DNA from: Ustilago trichophora
Lineage: Eukaryota > Basidiomycota > Ustilaginomycetes > Ustilaginales > Ustilaginaceae
Assembly (NCBI GenBank): GCA_900323505.1
Contig: OOIN01000003.1
Coordinates: 1,612,001-1,676,000 of the forward strand
Reading direction: 5' to 3'
DNA: 64,000 nucleotides
Below the pieces are notes generated by a model. The model did no database searches and had not been told where the DNA came from. It saw only the letters and a program-made list of their open reading frames with translations. Numbering within the stretch: position 1 is the stretch's first letter; each line of letters opens with the position of its first letter. Below are positions 20,161 to 30,823 of the stretch, piece after piece. Both the position numbers and the translations under genes were made by a program.

Positions 20161-20665
20161 TGTGTCAGATGACTGCATCTTTAGGCACAGCGTCTCTCGC
20201 AATGATCATCGCCCCTTTCAACTATTGTGCTGTTCCGTCTCTTCTCTCATTCCTATCAGACACATGCAACAAGCCGCTCGGGGATCGGATGCTCTCTCTT
20301 ACGGTTCAGTCCCGGCTTGTACGCCGTCGTGCTGAGTTGTCTGGTAGCTCGGCGTGCACTTGTTCCCAGTTCTGCCGTTTCTCTCTCTTCGTTTTCTCAA
20401 TTCAAGACACGTTGTGTCATACTTCCATCGTCAGCAATGGTTTGTGAATATGGACTGATTCTGCTCAACGACCTGAATAAAATATCCAAACAAAAGCCTG
20501 AACCTAAAGATGCATTTTTCCCATGACCGCAATACTAGTACAAATGTGCAACGCCGCAGACGAAGCAGGGCAGGTAGGGTATAATTCTGTGTTGACTGTT
20601 GCTCGGAATACCAACCTTCTTGCGGAGGACCAAGAATCGTGTACATTGAGCTTTCTTCGAGACGC
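20161..20665. other. convergent 3' region, secreted protein and mannosyltransferase
   Basis: The region is pyrimidine-rich after the secreted-protein stop. An AATAAA hexamer lies at 20476-20481 and could serve as a poly(A) signal. No gene is supported. Confidence 0.5.
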
Positions 20666-21971
20666 TCAAATATCGAGCTTGCGGAACTCTTCCCGAGCAT
20701 CAGTTGAATTCCTTCCGTTGACCTCGAGGAAGTTGTAGAGGCACGACTGGTGACCGTCATCGAAGGAGAAGGATGATTCATGGGCGCAGTAGCAGCGCAT
20801 TCTGCCTGTATGTGGTGCAAGTGGGTTCTGCTTGGGTGTCTTTGGGCAGTGTAAGATGGGAGCATGGAGGTAGCCGACGTTGTCAAAGTAGTGGAACTCG
20901 GACTTGTCCAATAGCAGTGCTGCGCCAATGGAGTGGACGGGGGCGTCACCCCATCGTTCGTAGAAGAAGCCACCGGCTTTATCGAGGTGGTCGAAGAAGG
21001 AGAGGTAGGCTGGGGAGCGGTAGAAATCCATGTCGGCGATCTCGAAGTTAGACCAAAAGTGGCACTGCGAGCGACATTCGCAAAAGCAAACCCGCGAATT
21101 GCAATTGAAACGTCAGCGGTTTGCCTATGTCAAAGAGAGAAAGCATGTGGTTATAACTTACCTTGTTATAGCCGCGCCCGTTGTTATCCGTCACAAAGCC
21201 GAACAAGTTGTTCGGAGCAAGCCACTCTGCATTCTTCTCGTACCAATTGCGCACATGAATCCAGAGGGTGGTGACGGTGCCTGGGATCTCGTGCATGGCC
21301 AGCACGAAGCCGTACTTCTTGTTATTCTGCTCCATGAATCGGAACGGATCGTAATCGGTCAGATCGCAAAAGTACTTGACGTTGGGTTCCACCCTCCAGT
21401 AGTATCTGTACTTTTCTACCAGCGGATGTCTGAAAAAGTAACCCGACTGAAACCTGCACATCTGCCTATAAGACTGTGAGTTTCCGTAGGGCATTCCACC
21501 CCTGCCAGCCCTATCCCATGCCTTTCTCGCTTTGACTAAGTCAATTTCGGGTGGGATGTCCCACATGTCCTTGGGCACCAGGCCAAATTCGACGCTGGAG
21601 GAAACAGCCCGAGTGATACGCAACTTGAAGTTTTCTGAGAACGGCTCATTATTGAGGAAGACGTAGGGATAGCGGTGATGCGGTCGATCGTTGAAAGTCG
21701 ATTCAAGAAGTTGGATGCTCTGTAGGATGCCATTGATCTCGCCTTCGCGACAGAGGACGACAAAGGTTGCGTTTGCCTTGGGTGTGTCGGCGTATTGGAT
21801 GGTGACGCCGTCGGCAACGAGGGCGCCTGCAGGAGCCGCATGCTGACTGGACCAGGATGAGCGTAGTGTATCGACTTGGGTCTGATATGAAGTGGAAGCG
21901 TAGCTGGCCAAGTAGTGGAGCGAGAGAATCGAGACGAAGGCCAAGGCTATGTAGCGAAATGTGAGGTTCAT
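20666..21971 (-). CDS. alpha-1,2-mannosyltransferase, KRE2/MNT1/KTR family (GT15)
   Basis: GT15 enzymes add alpha-1,2-mannose to O- and N-linked glycans in the Golgi, using GDP-mannose. Two exons, 21971-21162 and 21064-20666, join to 402 residues across a 97-nt intron (donor GTAAGT, acceptor CGCAG). The N-terminus is a short cytosolic stretch and a signal anchor (YIALAFVSILSLHYLASYA), giving type II topology. Family signatures are VVLCREGEINGILQSI, YPYVFLNNEPFSENFK, MCRFQSGYFFRHP, YYWRVEPNVKYFCDL (with the Mn-binding region) and YNKCHFWSNFEIADM across the splice junction, followed by the conserved GGFFYERWGDAPVHSI. The start is the ATG directly before the anchor; a 42-residue upstream extension in frame is low-complexity and disfavoured. 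Confidence 0.93.
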
Positions 21972-22495
21972 CTTGATGACCTGTTCGCGGGCATGAGGAT
22001 GGGCGAAAGCAAAGCCGTACAAATGGATACCTGTCTTTGACGAGGATGATGGTGGTGTTGGCGATGGTGTAATTCCACAAGATGAGCTCGAGAACAATGC
22101 TCTTCAGGGGTGGTCATCTGTGCGTCGGTCAACACGGCGTTTGACAAACACCATACTTTGTGCATTCTCTCCGTTCCGTCAAGAAGAACACGAACAAGGC
22201 GCTGGCTCATTGTTCACAGCTGCAGGGTATCGGTGTTTGCAGGTAAATTGCTCTTCGCAACGGGTACAAAAGGCTATCAAGAGAGGTGTTCAGGGTTCAC
22301 TTTGATATGCATTGCTTGTATTACCTACATCGGAAGTGCAGAGTGGCAGTCTTGGCGGGGCAATCAAAAGAGGAAGGACGAGGAGCAAAGCAAAAGCTCA
22401 TTCGGCTGTCTTTGCTCGTTTAGTTTGTTTTCGTGGGGTTGAGTGCAACAAAAAGACGCGTCTGATGCGCGGTTTTTCAATACGAGCCTCCCTTT

Positions 22496-22531
<36 letters not shown>

Positions 22532-22948
22532 TTTTTTTTTTCTCTCCATATGATCCTGCGTACGCGGTCGCGTTCAGTCTCTAAATGTTAGACTTGAACA
22601 TTGAAATGACGGCCGAGAAAATTGCTTCACTCGACCGGGTATCGAGGGTGTCCCGGCCCGGCATCTGCCAGAATGCTCCCCACATTCTCGACACCTGAGC
22701 CACGTTCGGCCTGACCGGCTTCTATCCCCGCACGAGAACAACCTAGTGTCTGCAGGCAAAGAAGCTTGACGAGGGGCCCAAACTCCAGATTCGGTCAGCT
22801 CGGATGACTTGCTCCTCCAGAAGCATCACTACTTAAAAAGAGCGTCCAACAATCGCAACCTCGACCACCTCGTCCTTCGTCCCCAACCTAACCTCTCCCC
22901 TAATCGACTCGATCCAAACGGCCAAATCGCCCCCACACATCAATCACA
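21972..22948. promoter_or_regulatory. divergent promoter: mannosyltransferase and FabG-like SDR
   Basis: The 1-kb region contains a long poly-T tract and, nearer the SDR, a TACTTAAAAAGAG box about 115 bp upstream of its ATG that may act as a TATA-like element. From there to the ATG the sequence is C-rich, with CCTCTCCCC and repeated CAATC. Confidence 0.45.
22498..22541. repeat. poly-T tract
   Basis: Thirty-three T residues, one G, then ten more T. It resembles the tract in the TRM7/FYV7 promoter and lies in the middle of a divergent intergenic region. Confidence 0.85.
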
Positions 22949-23939
22949 ATGTCGCAACGTGTTTCTCAGATCGCTGGTCACCTTTCTGGTCGTAAGTATC
23001 TTTTTCCCTGCGGTCGTCGTCCGTACATGCTATGATTAGGGTCATTGACAGTTTGGATCGACATTGTTGTTGCTTGCTGGCTTGCTTGCTTGCTTCTTCA
23101 CAGCCGCTCCCCTCCTCAAGGGTCAGGTCGCCATTGTCACCGGTGCCGGCCAGGGTATCGGTGCTGCCACCGCCAAGCTCTTTGCCAGCCACGGTGCCCA
23201 CGTCGTTGTCTCGGATCTTGACGCCAAGAAGGCCAACGATGTAGCCAACGAGATCAACAAGTCTGGCGGCTCTGCCATCCCCCTCGCCGGCAACGTCATG
23301 GACAAGGACTTTGGCGAAAAGGTCGTCAAGGCCGCTGTCGACAAGTGGGGCAAGCTCAACATCATCGTCAACAATGCCGGTTTCACCGCCGACAAGATGG
23401 CTCACACCACCGACGATGCCACCTTCCAGCTCATGCTCGACTGCCACATCACCGCTCCCTTCCGCATCATCCGCGCTGCTGCCCCTTACTTCCGCATCAA
23501 GGACGAGAGCAAGCGCGAGAACATGGCCATTGTCAACGTCTCTTCCACCTCGGGTACCCACGGTAACGTCGGCCAGGTCAACTACTCGGCTGCCAAGTCC
23601 GGTGTGCTCGGTCTCACCAAGACCATGTGCAAGGAGTGGGGTCCCTTCGGCGTCCGCGTCAACTGCGTCGCTTTCGGCTGGATCAACACTCGTCTCACCC
23701 AGGCCAAGGAGGCTGGTGCATCCATCGAGATCGATGGCAAGAAGATCGCTCTCGGTATTCCTGGTCGCCCCTCCGGTGGTGACTCTAAGGAGCAGTCCGT
23801 CACCGCCGTCGCCGACATCCCCCTTCGTCGCCCCGGTGACGCCGAGGAGGCTGCCGCTTCTATTCTCTTCCTTGCCAGCCCTCTCGCCTCGTACGTCTCG
23901 GGTCAGATTCTCGAGGTCACCGGTGGCCGAGGTATCTAA
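22949..23939 (+). CDS. FabG-like short-chain dehydrogenase/reductase
   Basis: Two exons, 22949-22991 and 23104-23939, join to 292 residues. The 112-nt intron has donor GTAAGT and acceptor TTCACAG and contains a (CTTG)n stretch. Exon 1 encodes only MSQRVSQIAGHLSG. The body follows the classical SDR plan: VTGAGQGIGAATA cofactor loop, VVVSDLD, NAGF in place of NNAG context (IVNNAGFTADK), a catalytic serine in NVSSTSG, and NYSAAKSG (YxxxK), ending SGQILEVTGGRGI. This is the 3-oxoacyl-[ACP] reductase group, but fungal members act on varied substrates. Very strong C-ending codon use suggests high expression. The short basic N-terminus could target mitochondria, which is not certain. Confidence 0.9.
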
Positions 23940-24223
23940 GCTAGTTGTCAATCAGGAAAAACATATCTGTCGTCTGCCAGGAAGCAATCAAAACTTGTTT
24001 TAACAGATTTTATCGGTGCAGCTCTGCAGAGTCTGAGAGATTGATGGTGGAAGTGATTGGGATGGGTGTACCTGACTTAACATCTCGAAAATATTCGCCG
24101 CCGAGTGGAGAAATTTTTGGAAATGCACACTCTCGGTTTTCGAGTTCCGCTTAAGATTTGTGCTCTTCTCCATTCGTAACCACCATCATCTCCGGCCACA
24201 GCCATTCCACACATTCTTGCGCC
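23940..24223. other. intergenic between SDR and MAP1
   Basis: This 284-bp tandem spacer contains the SDR 3' end and the MAP1 promoter. I looked for an upstream exon with the cysteine spacing of the MAP1 zinc finger and saw none. Confidence 0.5.
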
Positions 24224-25709
24224 ATGTCACCAAGCGCAACTACTACCAGCAGCGATGCTGCCACCAGCACATTCACCTTTGACCCGTTCGCCAACGTGCG
24301 CACCTTCAAGTACTCGGGCTCCGTCAAGGCGGTCTACCCCTTGAGTCCCAAGCCCAAGATTCCGCCATCGATTCGAAGGCCCAACTACGCCAGGGAAGGG
24401 GTGAGGATGTGGTTGCAATTCTGGTGGCAGGTCAGAATTCCACTTTTGACCGTCATTCTTCCCCTACTTGCACGACCTCGACTTGCTGACATTTCCGAAT
24501 GGTCCACCCTCTTTGCTCTTTTGCTGCTCGGCTTTGCCTTCGATGGTTTCAAACAGTTTCTCGAGTCAAGGAATATCAAGGTCAACAACAAGAATGATCA
24601 GGATGGCGTGAGGAAGGCTGCCACTGTATGTACTCACACGCAGATCCTGTGGGTGATTGATTGATTCGTTGAGCAGTAGCTAACCCTAGTTCTTCTTGCT
24701 GGTTCCTTGCAACAGCTCGCCCGAGAGGTGCTCGAAATCGCAGCATCCCACGCCAAGCCCGGCGTTACCACAGATGAGATTGACAAGATCGTCTTCGCAG
24801 AGGCAATCAAGCGAGACTGCTACCCCAGTCCGCTCGGGTACCACGGCTACCCCAAGAGCGTCTGCACGTGAGTTACAGAGCAAGACCTCTTATTTTCGAG
24901 CATCATTGTCATCGAATAGTGGCTGATCAAATGACTTACCTGTTACATTTCATAGCTCTATCAACGAGATCATCTGCCACGGCATTCCCGACCAGAGGCC
25001 TCTTCAAGACGGCGACATTCTCAACATCGACGTCACCCTCTTCCACAAGGGCTACCACGGCGACTTGAACGCGACCTTCCCCGTCGGCAAGAAGGCAGAG
25101 GAGGATGTCGAATCTATGAAGCTCATCAAGGTCGCTCGAGAATGCCTCGATGCCGCCATCAACATCTGCGGCCCTGGCGTTCCCTATGGCGAGATCGGCC
25201 GTGTCATTCAGCCCATCGCTGAATCCCAAGGCTGTGCCGTCGTCAAGAACTACACCGGCCACGGTATCTCCAACTGCTTCCACGCCGCACCCACCATCTA
25301 CCACCACGCCACCAAGAAGAGCTACGGCATCATGAAGCCCGGTCATATTTTCACCATTGAGCCCATGCTCAACCTCGGCACCGAGTGGAGAGACATCTCA
25401 TGGCCAGATGACTGGACCGTAGCTACCGTCGATGGCGCTCGATCGGCCGCGGCAGAAGAGACTCTGCTCATTACCGAGACCGGCGTCGAAATCCTGACCG
25501 CCAAGGGTGGCCCCCGTCACATTGACACGACCGAGCGACGCAAGCAGCTCGAGGAGGAAATCAAGGCGAGGGAGGAGAGGAAGAAGCGCAGAAAGCTCGA
25601 TACCGGCGCTGATACGCCCGGTTCGGGTGCGGCTACGCCTACGCCGGCACCGGAGCAGGCGAATCCTACCACAACCAGCACTTCGGGTCCTGCTCAGGCG
25701 GACAAGTGA
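24224..25709 (+). CDS. methionine aminopeptidase 1, lacking the N-terminal zinc finger
   Basis: MAP1 removes the initiator methionine from nascent proteins. Four exons (24224-24400, 24557-24625, 24716-24867, 24956-25709) join to 383 residues. The leader region [14 protein letters not shown] and RRPNYAREG matches the segment that follows the zinc finger in other MAP1 proteins. The catalytic part has [33 protein letters not shown] (two metal-binding Asp), GHGISNCFH (metal-binding His) and IEPML (Glu). The usual Cys/His zinc-finger N-terminus, which contacts ribosomes, is absent here and in the spacer upstream. A charged, then Thr/Pro-rich C-terminal tail of about 60 residues is extra. Intron 1 (156 nt) has no in-frame stop; its exact acceptor is the least certain junction. 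Confidence 0.88.
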
Positions 25710-26141
25710 AGCCCTTCCTTCGTGTAGCTTGGCTGACTCGCTGTGGTCAGATCTGTATTTTTAGTTGCATTGCCTTGATCCCCTGCAATCTGGCGCTTTA
25801 CCGCAATCAATTTCATGGTCAACGTTGCAAGCCTCTTTTGTACCTGTGAATGTATATGAGCTGCGCCAAATAACCGCTTCGGTATTGGTACGTAACCGGC
25901 TAATGCTATTGTTCTTGAGGTTGGCCCATATCTGTGTGTTGAACCGGTTGTTTCTCTGGTTGAGCTTTGCTTGCCCCAAATTACCGGGATTTTGGCCGGC
26001 TCGAAAAAAATCACGAATGTCGACCTCTCTCTTACTGCGCACGGTCAGAAGTGCCACACACAAAAAACAACTTCCTGTCCTACTCATCATTCGATCCCTC
26101 GTTCCACAGCTCCACCATTGGACCACATAGATAGACGACTC
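25710..26141. other. intergenic between MAP1 and the ABHD11-like gene
   Basis: This 432-bp spacer between tandem genes has several AACCGG/CCGGCT motifs between 25900 and 26000 and an A-run near 26004. No coding frame is supported upstream of the chosen ATG. Confidence 0.5.
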
Positions 26142-27233
26142 ATGTTGACGCTTTTTCGAAAAGAGTGCCTGCGTAGCGCTCGCACAGCACCCTCGGCGAC
26201 CATCTTCCCAACGCTAGCCACCGTGGCAGGCAGCAAACGCTTGCTCTCGACTCCGTCGTCCGACCCAAATGTATCCACCGCAGCCTCGGCCACCGGCAAG
26301 ACAGTCTCGCTCGACTTTGAAGCCTATGAGCCCACCGCTGATCAGATCGCAAAACGTCGCACTGAGGTTCCCATCAGCTCTCTCGTCGTGTGCCATGGTC
26401 TCTTCGGTTCAAAGCAAAACTGGCGCTCACTTGGCCGGGCCATGTCAACCCGCTTCGGCGTCCCCGTCTTCGCCCTGGATCTGCGTAACCACGGTACCTC
26501 TCCACACATTGACGGTCTCGCCTACTCAGACATGGCCCAGGACGTGATCGAATTTATGTCCTCCCGCAACCTCTCCAACGTCGGCTTGATCGGACACTCG
26601 ATGGGTGGTAAAGTATCTATGAGCGTCGCCCTCCACCCAGACTTGCCCAGCGGGATGCTGCGCAATCTGATCAGCGTCGATATGTCCGCCAAGCGCGGTC
26701 CTCTCTCTCCCGAGTTCGAGCGATACATCGAAGCCATGGTCCAAATCCGTGATAAGCCCTGCCACAGCCGCACCGAGGCAGACGAAATCCTCCAAGCCAC
26801 AGAACCAGACCTTGGCGTCCGTCAATTCCTCCTCACCAACCTCACGCGCAACCCACCCAACAGCCCAACATGGTCCTGGCGCATTCCCGTCGATTTGATC
26901 CGTAAGAACATTGCCCAGATCGGAGATTTCCCTTACAACCCACCCAATGCGAGTGCCGAGGAACTCGCGGCTCCTGGAAGCGAAAACGCTCCAGAGAGGC
27001 AATGGAACGGTGAAACATTGTTTATCAAGGGAACAAAGAGCAAGTATGTCAACAGGAGGAATATCCCCACCAACCAAAAGTATTTCCCGGAGGCGAAGCT
27101 CGTTCGCATGGAAACGGGACATTGGTGCCAAGCTGAGAAGCCGAACGAGTTTGTCCAGGTCGTAGAGGATTTCCTGACTGGTAGGACACAGGATGAGACT
27201 CAGCAGGCGCTGCAGCCTCGGTCGAAGGCCTAA
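26142..27233 (+). CDS. mitochondrial alpha/beta hydrolase (ABHD11/IMO32/EAT1 group)
   Basis: This intronless 363-residue protein has the alpha/beta hydrolase fold. The oxyanion region is VVCHGLFGSKQNWRSLG, followed by ALDLRNHGTSPH, the nucleophile elbow LIGHSMGGKVSM and the catalytic histidine in METGHWCQAEKP near the C-terminus. These are the signatures of the ABHD11/yeast Imo32 group, which also includes the yeast ethanol acetyltransferase Eat1. The N-terminus MLTLFRKECLRSARTAP is basic and lacks acidic residues apart from one Glu, consistent with a mitochondrial presequence. The start is the first ATG after an in-frame stretch with no family similarity. Whether it is an esterase, thioesterase or acyltransferase cannot be decided from sequence. 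Confidence 0.85.
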   Translation: MLTLFRKECLRSARTAPSATIFPTLATVAGSKRLLSTPSSDPNVSTAASATGKTVSLDFEAYEPTADQIAKRRTEVPISSLVVCHGLFGSKQNWRSLGRAMSTRFGVPVFALDLRNHGTSPHIDGLAYSDMAQDVIEFMSSRNLSNVGLIGHSMGGKVSMSVALHPDLPSGMLRNLISVDMSAKRGPLSPEFERYIEAMVQIRDKPCHSRTEADEILQATEPDLGVRQFLLTNLTRNPPNSPTWSWRIPVDLIRKNIAQIGDFPYNPPNASAEELAAPGSENAPERQWNGETLFIKGTKSKYVNRRNIPTNQKYFPEAKLVRMETGHWCQAEKPNEFVQVVEDFLTGRTQDETQQALQPRSKA

Positions 27234-27545
27234 ATTCCTCTCTGAAATGGGAACAAAATCAAGCCATACAGGCATCAATCATAGCAGAGATCAATGATGG
27301 CAACAAAAGGTAGAGTCCATTTGAGCGTGTGAAGGTGCAAAAGACGGTGCAACAATGGGAGCACGCCAGCCAGTAGGCGGCTGCGTCGAACTGAAAAGAC
27401 TAAAAAGAATGTGATGCGAGGTTTAACGATGCTGGACCGACCAGGGTCCAAAGGCATTGCAGCTGGCAGACGAGAGAAGATACGCGATGGGGATGCTGTA
27501 GACTTGTTGATTTGCGGGAGCGAAGTGCGATGCTTACTTCTCTCC
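27234..27545. other. convergent 3' region, hydrolase and secreted protein
   Basis: This 312-bp gap contains a CCAGGGTCCAAAG site near 27441-27453. No gene is supported. Confidence 0.5.
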
Positions 27546-28226
27546 TTAGTCGGTAGTCGAAGTAGTATTGGCCCGGCAATCATACACAATATCAACACCG
27601 ACGCCCTTGGTACTCGAATAGATCCTGTTGCTAATAAAGTCATCTGGATCCCTACTACCATCGATACAGTCGTAGCTGGCGCAATCAATGGTACTTGCGT
27701 CACTTGTATCCTTGTTATCGTCAAACCTAGCCTTGACGGGGAAGGTGAATTTCTTCCCTGCCATAGCGTCAAAGTTGATATAGCTCCTGACGGTTTCGTT
27801 GGGGTTGGGCATAAAGGTCAGATCGACCGATTGGCAGTTGTCACCATATTTACCACAATCTTCACCAGTGAGGTAGACGGAGCCGATAAAGTCGGAGGGG
27901 ACAATGATGCTTCCGGGCGGGGAAGGGGTGAATTGGCCGCTCGAGCCGGAGGTGCCAGAGATTTTGGGTCGGATGGAATCGGCGCAAGAGAGCAAGGTGA
28001 AGCGGATCTCGTGTCGTCCGTCTGGCTGGGGTGGGTGCGTGAGCGGGGCCGAGGCCGCATCGTAGGTGTTGGCAGGAGTGGTGGAAGCGACGTTGGAGGA
28101 GGGGACAGAGGGGGCGTCAAGGGCCTGGACCCTGGGAGTGGCGTTGCTCGTGGCCGCGAAAGTGGTTGAGGTGCTGATGGCGAGGCCAACTGTGACGCTG
28201 GCGAGCAAAGATCGGAACTGCATCAT
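27546..28226 (-). CDS. secreted cysteine-containing protein of unknown function
   Basis: I do not recognise a family. The 226-residue intronless product begins MMQFRSLLASVTVGLAISTSTTFA without its last residues exceeding a normal signal peptide; cleavage is likely before ATSNA. A Ser/Thr/Pro/Ala-rich linker of about 45 residues follows. The C-terminal part has six cysteines (LLSCAD, GEDCGKYGDNCQS, TIDCASYDC, VYDCRAN), a number suited to three disulfides, and several Asn-X-Ser/Thr sequons. There is no GPI or membrane signal. It could be a cell-wall or apoplastic protein; an effector role is inferred from secretion, size and lack of recognisable homology. Confidence 0.78.
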   Translation of the reverse strand: MMQFRSLLASVTVGLAISTSTTFAATSNATPRVQALDAPSVPSSNVASTTPANTYDAASAPLTHPPQPDGRHEIRFTLLSCADSIRPKISGTSGSSGQFTPSPPGSIIVPSDFIGSVYLTGEDCGKYGDNCQSVDLTFMPNPNETVRSYINFDAMAGKKFTFPVKARFDDNKDTSDASTIDCASYDCIDGSRDPDDFISNRIYSSTKGVGVDIVYDCRANTTSTTD

Positions 28227-29727
28227 GAAAGGAGGTCTGATGGTGAAGTGGCTGGTGACAGGGGAGGGTGTGTGGTACGAGTGTCTTCCTTAGAAGTGTA
28301 CAGCTTGAAGGGAGAAGGAAGAATATGAAACGTATGGTAGAGAGGGAAGTCACGACAGCTCTGAGAGACAACGTGGAGAAATGTATGGTGATGGTGTGGA
28401 AGGAGGCTCTGAAAGAAGAGACTACCAAAGACAGTTGCAAGTGACACAGGAAGCCTCGCACTGAGAACTCAAGGGACATCTAGACTCGGTCTGCGTGAAC
28501 TGAAGGGGGAAGGCAGACCTCGTAGTACTGCTACCTTACCACCACGGCTGGCTCAAGGCCGCTGCCGCTGAGAGTCTCTCTACCTAGCCAAGTTGGTTGC
28601 CACAGCAGAGAGACCCCCTTCACGGGGCGGCGGTGCCAGCGGCTCGGACCACTTGCAATTGTTCTCGAGGCATGCATGAAACCACCTCTCTTCCCTTCAG
28701 TCAAGTTCTATGATCTGCAAAGGGAGAAAGGACCCTTTATTGTACCGTCTGCAAGTCGAAGAATGTGCCAAATCTGCGGTACGCCGCACACATTCCGCAC
28801 CTCGGCTAGTGTAGCTTCACGTCACGTCAAAGATCACACTCCTCTCGCTCTGCAGGAAGGATCGACACAGACGCCCTCTCTTCCTGCTCGTACGTTTTGG
28901 CCCCTCGGGTTCAACCGCCGGATCGTCTCCCGGACCGCAATTGCGGCACTGCCACGAAAGAGTAGAGGTGAGCTGTTGAGGGAACTCCATGATGGCGCGG
29001 CTCTCGGTTGCGCACAGTGACGTGAAGTGGTTTGGTGCTAATGCACGCAGATTGCTGATTGTCGTGCAACCCGAGTAGTGGCATCACTCGCCAACCTCGC
29101 TCTAGTTACCTTCCTTGATATCATGTGCTGCAATGTGTTGGAAAGTCACCGCACCCCCACAGTCCCTTCCTTAGACGCCGATCCCCGCGGCTCCAGACTA
29201 CTTGCCGAGCATGTCAGATAGGAGTTGCTACATGTTGTGCAGGCATACCCTCTTGCATCACAACAATTGGCCCAAAACCACACTCTTGAGCCATTTCGGT
29301 CGTCATGATTGTGCAGAGGGCGGAACGGACCCAATAGTTCAAGGTGCGACTCGGTGCGGGAGTGTTTGTTCGCGGACAATGCCTGCCTGTTGACATGCAA
29401 GGGGTTGAAGGTCGTACCAGGGGTGACATGTCAATCTTGGCGCGAATTTAGAGCGAAGCGAATGTCTAGGAAGTTTTTTTTCCCCACAATCGCGGCTTTG
29501 ACCCGTTTAATTGGCCGAGCAACCGACATCTGCGGTCAGATCATCAAGAGCTTCTCTTGGCATGAGAATACCGCATCCCCAACCTACCACTCACATCATC
29601 TTTGCTAAGGGGACCGTTTGACGGGGCAGTAGCAGGGATCACGCTACAGGTCGGATCTCATTCGCTCGTATTTTTCATTCTCGCAGAAGAGGGACATCCA
29701 ACATAACCAGCACCATCTTCAGCAACC
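28227..29727. other. 1.5-kb divergent intergenic region
   Basis: This stretch separates the secreted protein from the kinase gene. Open frames on both strands lack convincing codon bias or motifs. One copy of GGACCCT (the reverse of AGGGTCC) lies near 28730. It is long compared with other divergent promoters here, which suits a regulated secreted-protein gene, but that is inference. Confidence 0.5.
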
Positions 29728-30737
29728 ATGGCAGCAGCAACAAGAACCACCTCTGGTAAGCCTCTGCAGGCAGTCGAGGTTTTTGCTCAACATGTCCTTT
29801 CTCAACTCAGCCAGTTCCGCACACGCCTCTCTGCTTCTTCACCAGCCCCACCGCTTTTTGTTGCAATGCAAGGTCCTCAAGGATCCGGTAAGACGACGGT
29901 CACCCGCTCCCTCGTGGCCCATCTCAAATCGTCCGGCTTGACTGTCGGCGTGCTTTCAACGGATGATTTATATCATACACATGCGAATCTTCGGCGTGTA
30001 GCAGAGGAGAATCCGACCAATCCTTTGCTGTCTGGTCGTGGACAACCAGGAACACACGATGTGGAGCTAGGGGTGGAAATCTTGGATCGGGTCTATGCTA
30101 TCAACTCGAGTGGGCAGGGAAAAGTGCAGCTCCCAGTATTCGATAAGAGCCTACATGGGGGAGAGGGCGATAGAGCAGCCTTTTCGGAATTGAGTCCAGA
30201 GCTGGCACCGCCTCTGGACGTGTTCATTCTGGAGGGTTGGAGTATGGGCTTTTCCCCTATCACACCAATTGAAGTCGAGCAGAAGAGGCAAAGCAGCAAG
30301 CCGGACTCGCCACTGCAAAGGTACACCTTGGAGGCGTTACAGCAGATCAACCAGAACCTCGAGGCCTACACGCAGTGGTATCCACACTTCAGTGTGTTTC
30401 TCCAGATCCAACCGACAAATCTGGAGAATGTGTACACGTGGAGGGGACAGCAGGAGCACGCGATGAAGGCGGCAAATGGAGGCATTGGGATGACTGATGA
30501 CGGGGTGAAGGCGTAAGTGACCTGCCCAAGATCCTTGTTCCGGCTCACACATGAGGTCTTCAGTATGCGCTGACCAATTCTTGATCATATTGCTCTGACG
30601 ATAGATTTGTGGACAGATACATGCCCGGCTACCACCTGTTTCTCGACACCATTCAACCAAATCCGCAATGGAAGGGACGCAGCAAGACCATCACCATCGA
30701 CCTCGATCGCACTGTTGTATCCGTCCAGGACTGGTAG
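29728..30737 (+). CDS. D-glycerate 3-kinase/uridine-kinase-like P-loop kinase (Tda10-like)
   Basis: Two exons, 29728-30512 and 30605-30737, join to 305 residues across a 92-nt intron (donor GTAAGT, acceptor CGATAG). The Walker A loop is MQGPQGSGKTTVTRSL. The downstream STDDLYHTH segment matches the conserved Asp region of the glycerate kinase/PRK superfamily, followed by GRGQPGTHDVELG and PVFDKSLHGGEGDR, typical of the plant D-glycerate 3-kinase and yeast Tda10 group. FILEGWSMGF is the Walker B-like strand. Exon 2 encodes RYMPGYHLFLDTI and the TITIDLDRTVVSVQDW ending. D-glycerate is the known substrate in plants; the substrate in fungi is not established, so the reaction is inferred. Confidence 0.87.
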
Positions 30738-30823
30738 CACCCTTTCATCTCAATTGCACAATTTTGTCACTCCGCAGCCTGATCCGGATTTGAGTGCGTG
30801 ATCGACATTGCTTGCGGTGCACT

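Noticed and set aside
27411..28169. 252-residue plus-strand frame opposite the secreted protein
   Set aside because: It is Gly/Asp/Arg-rich shadow sequence without motifs, while the minus-strand frame has a clear signal peptide.
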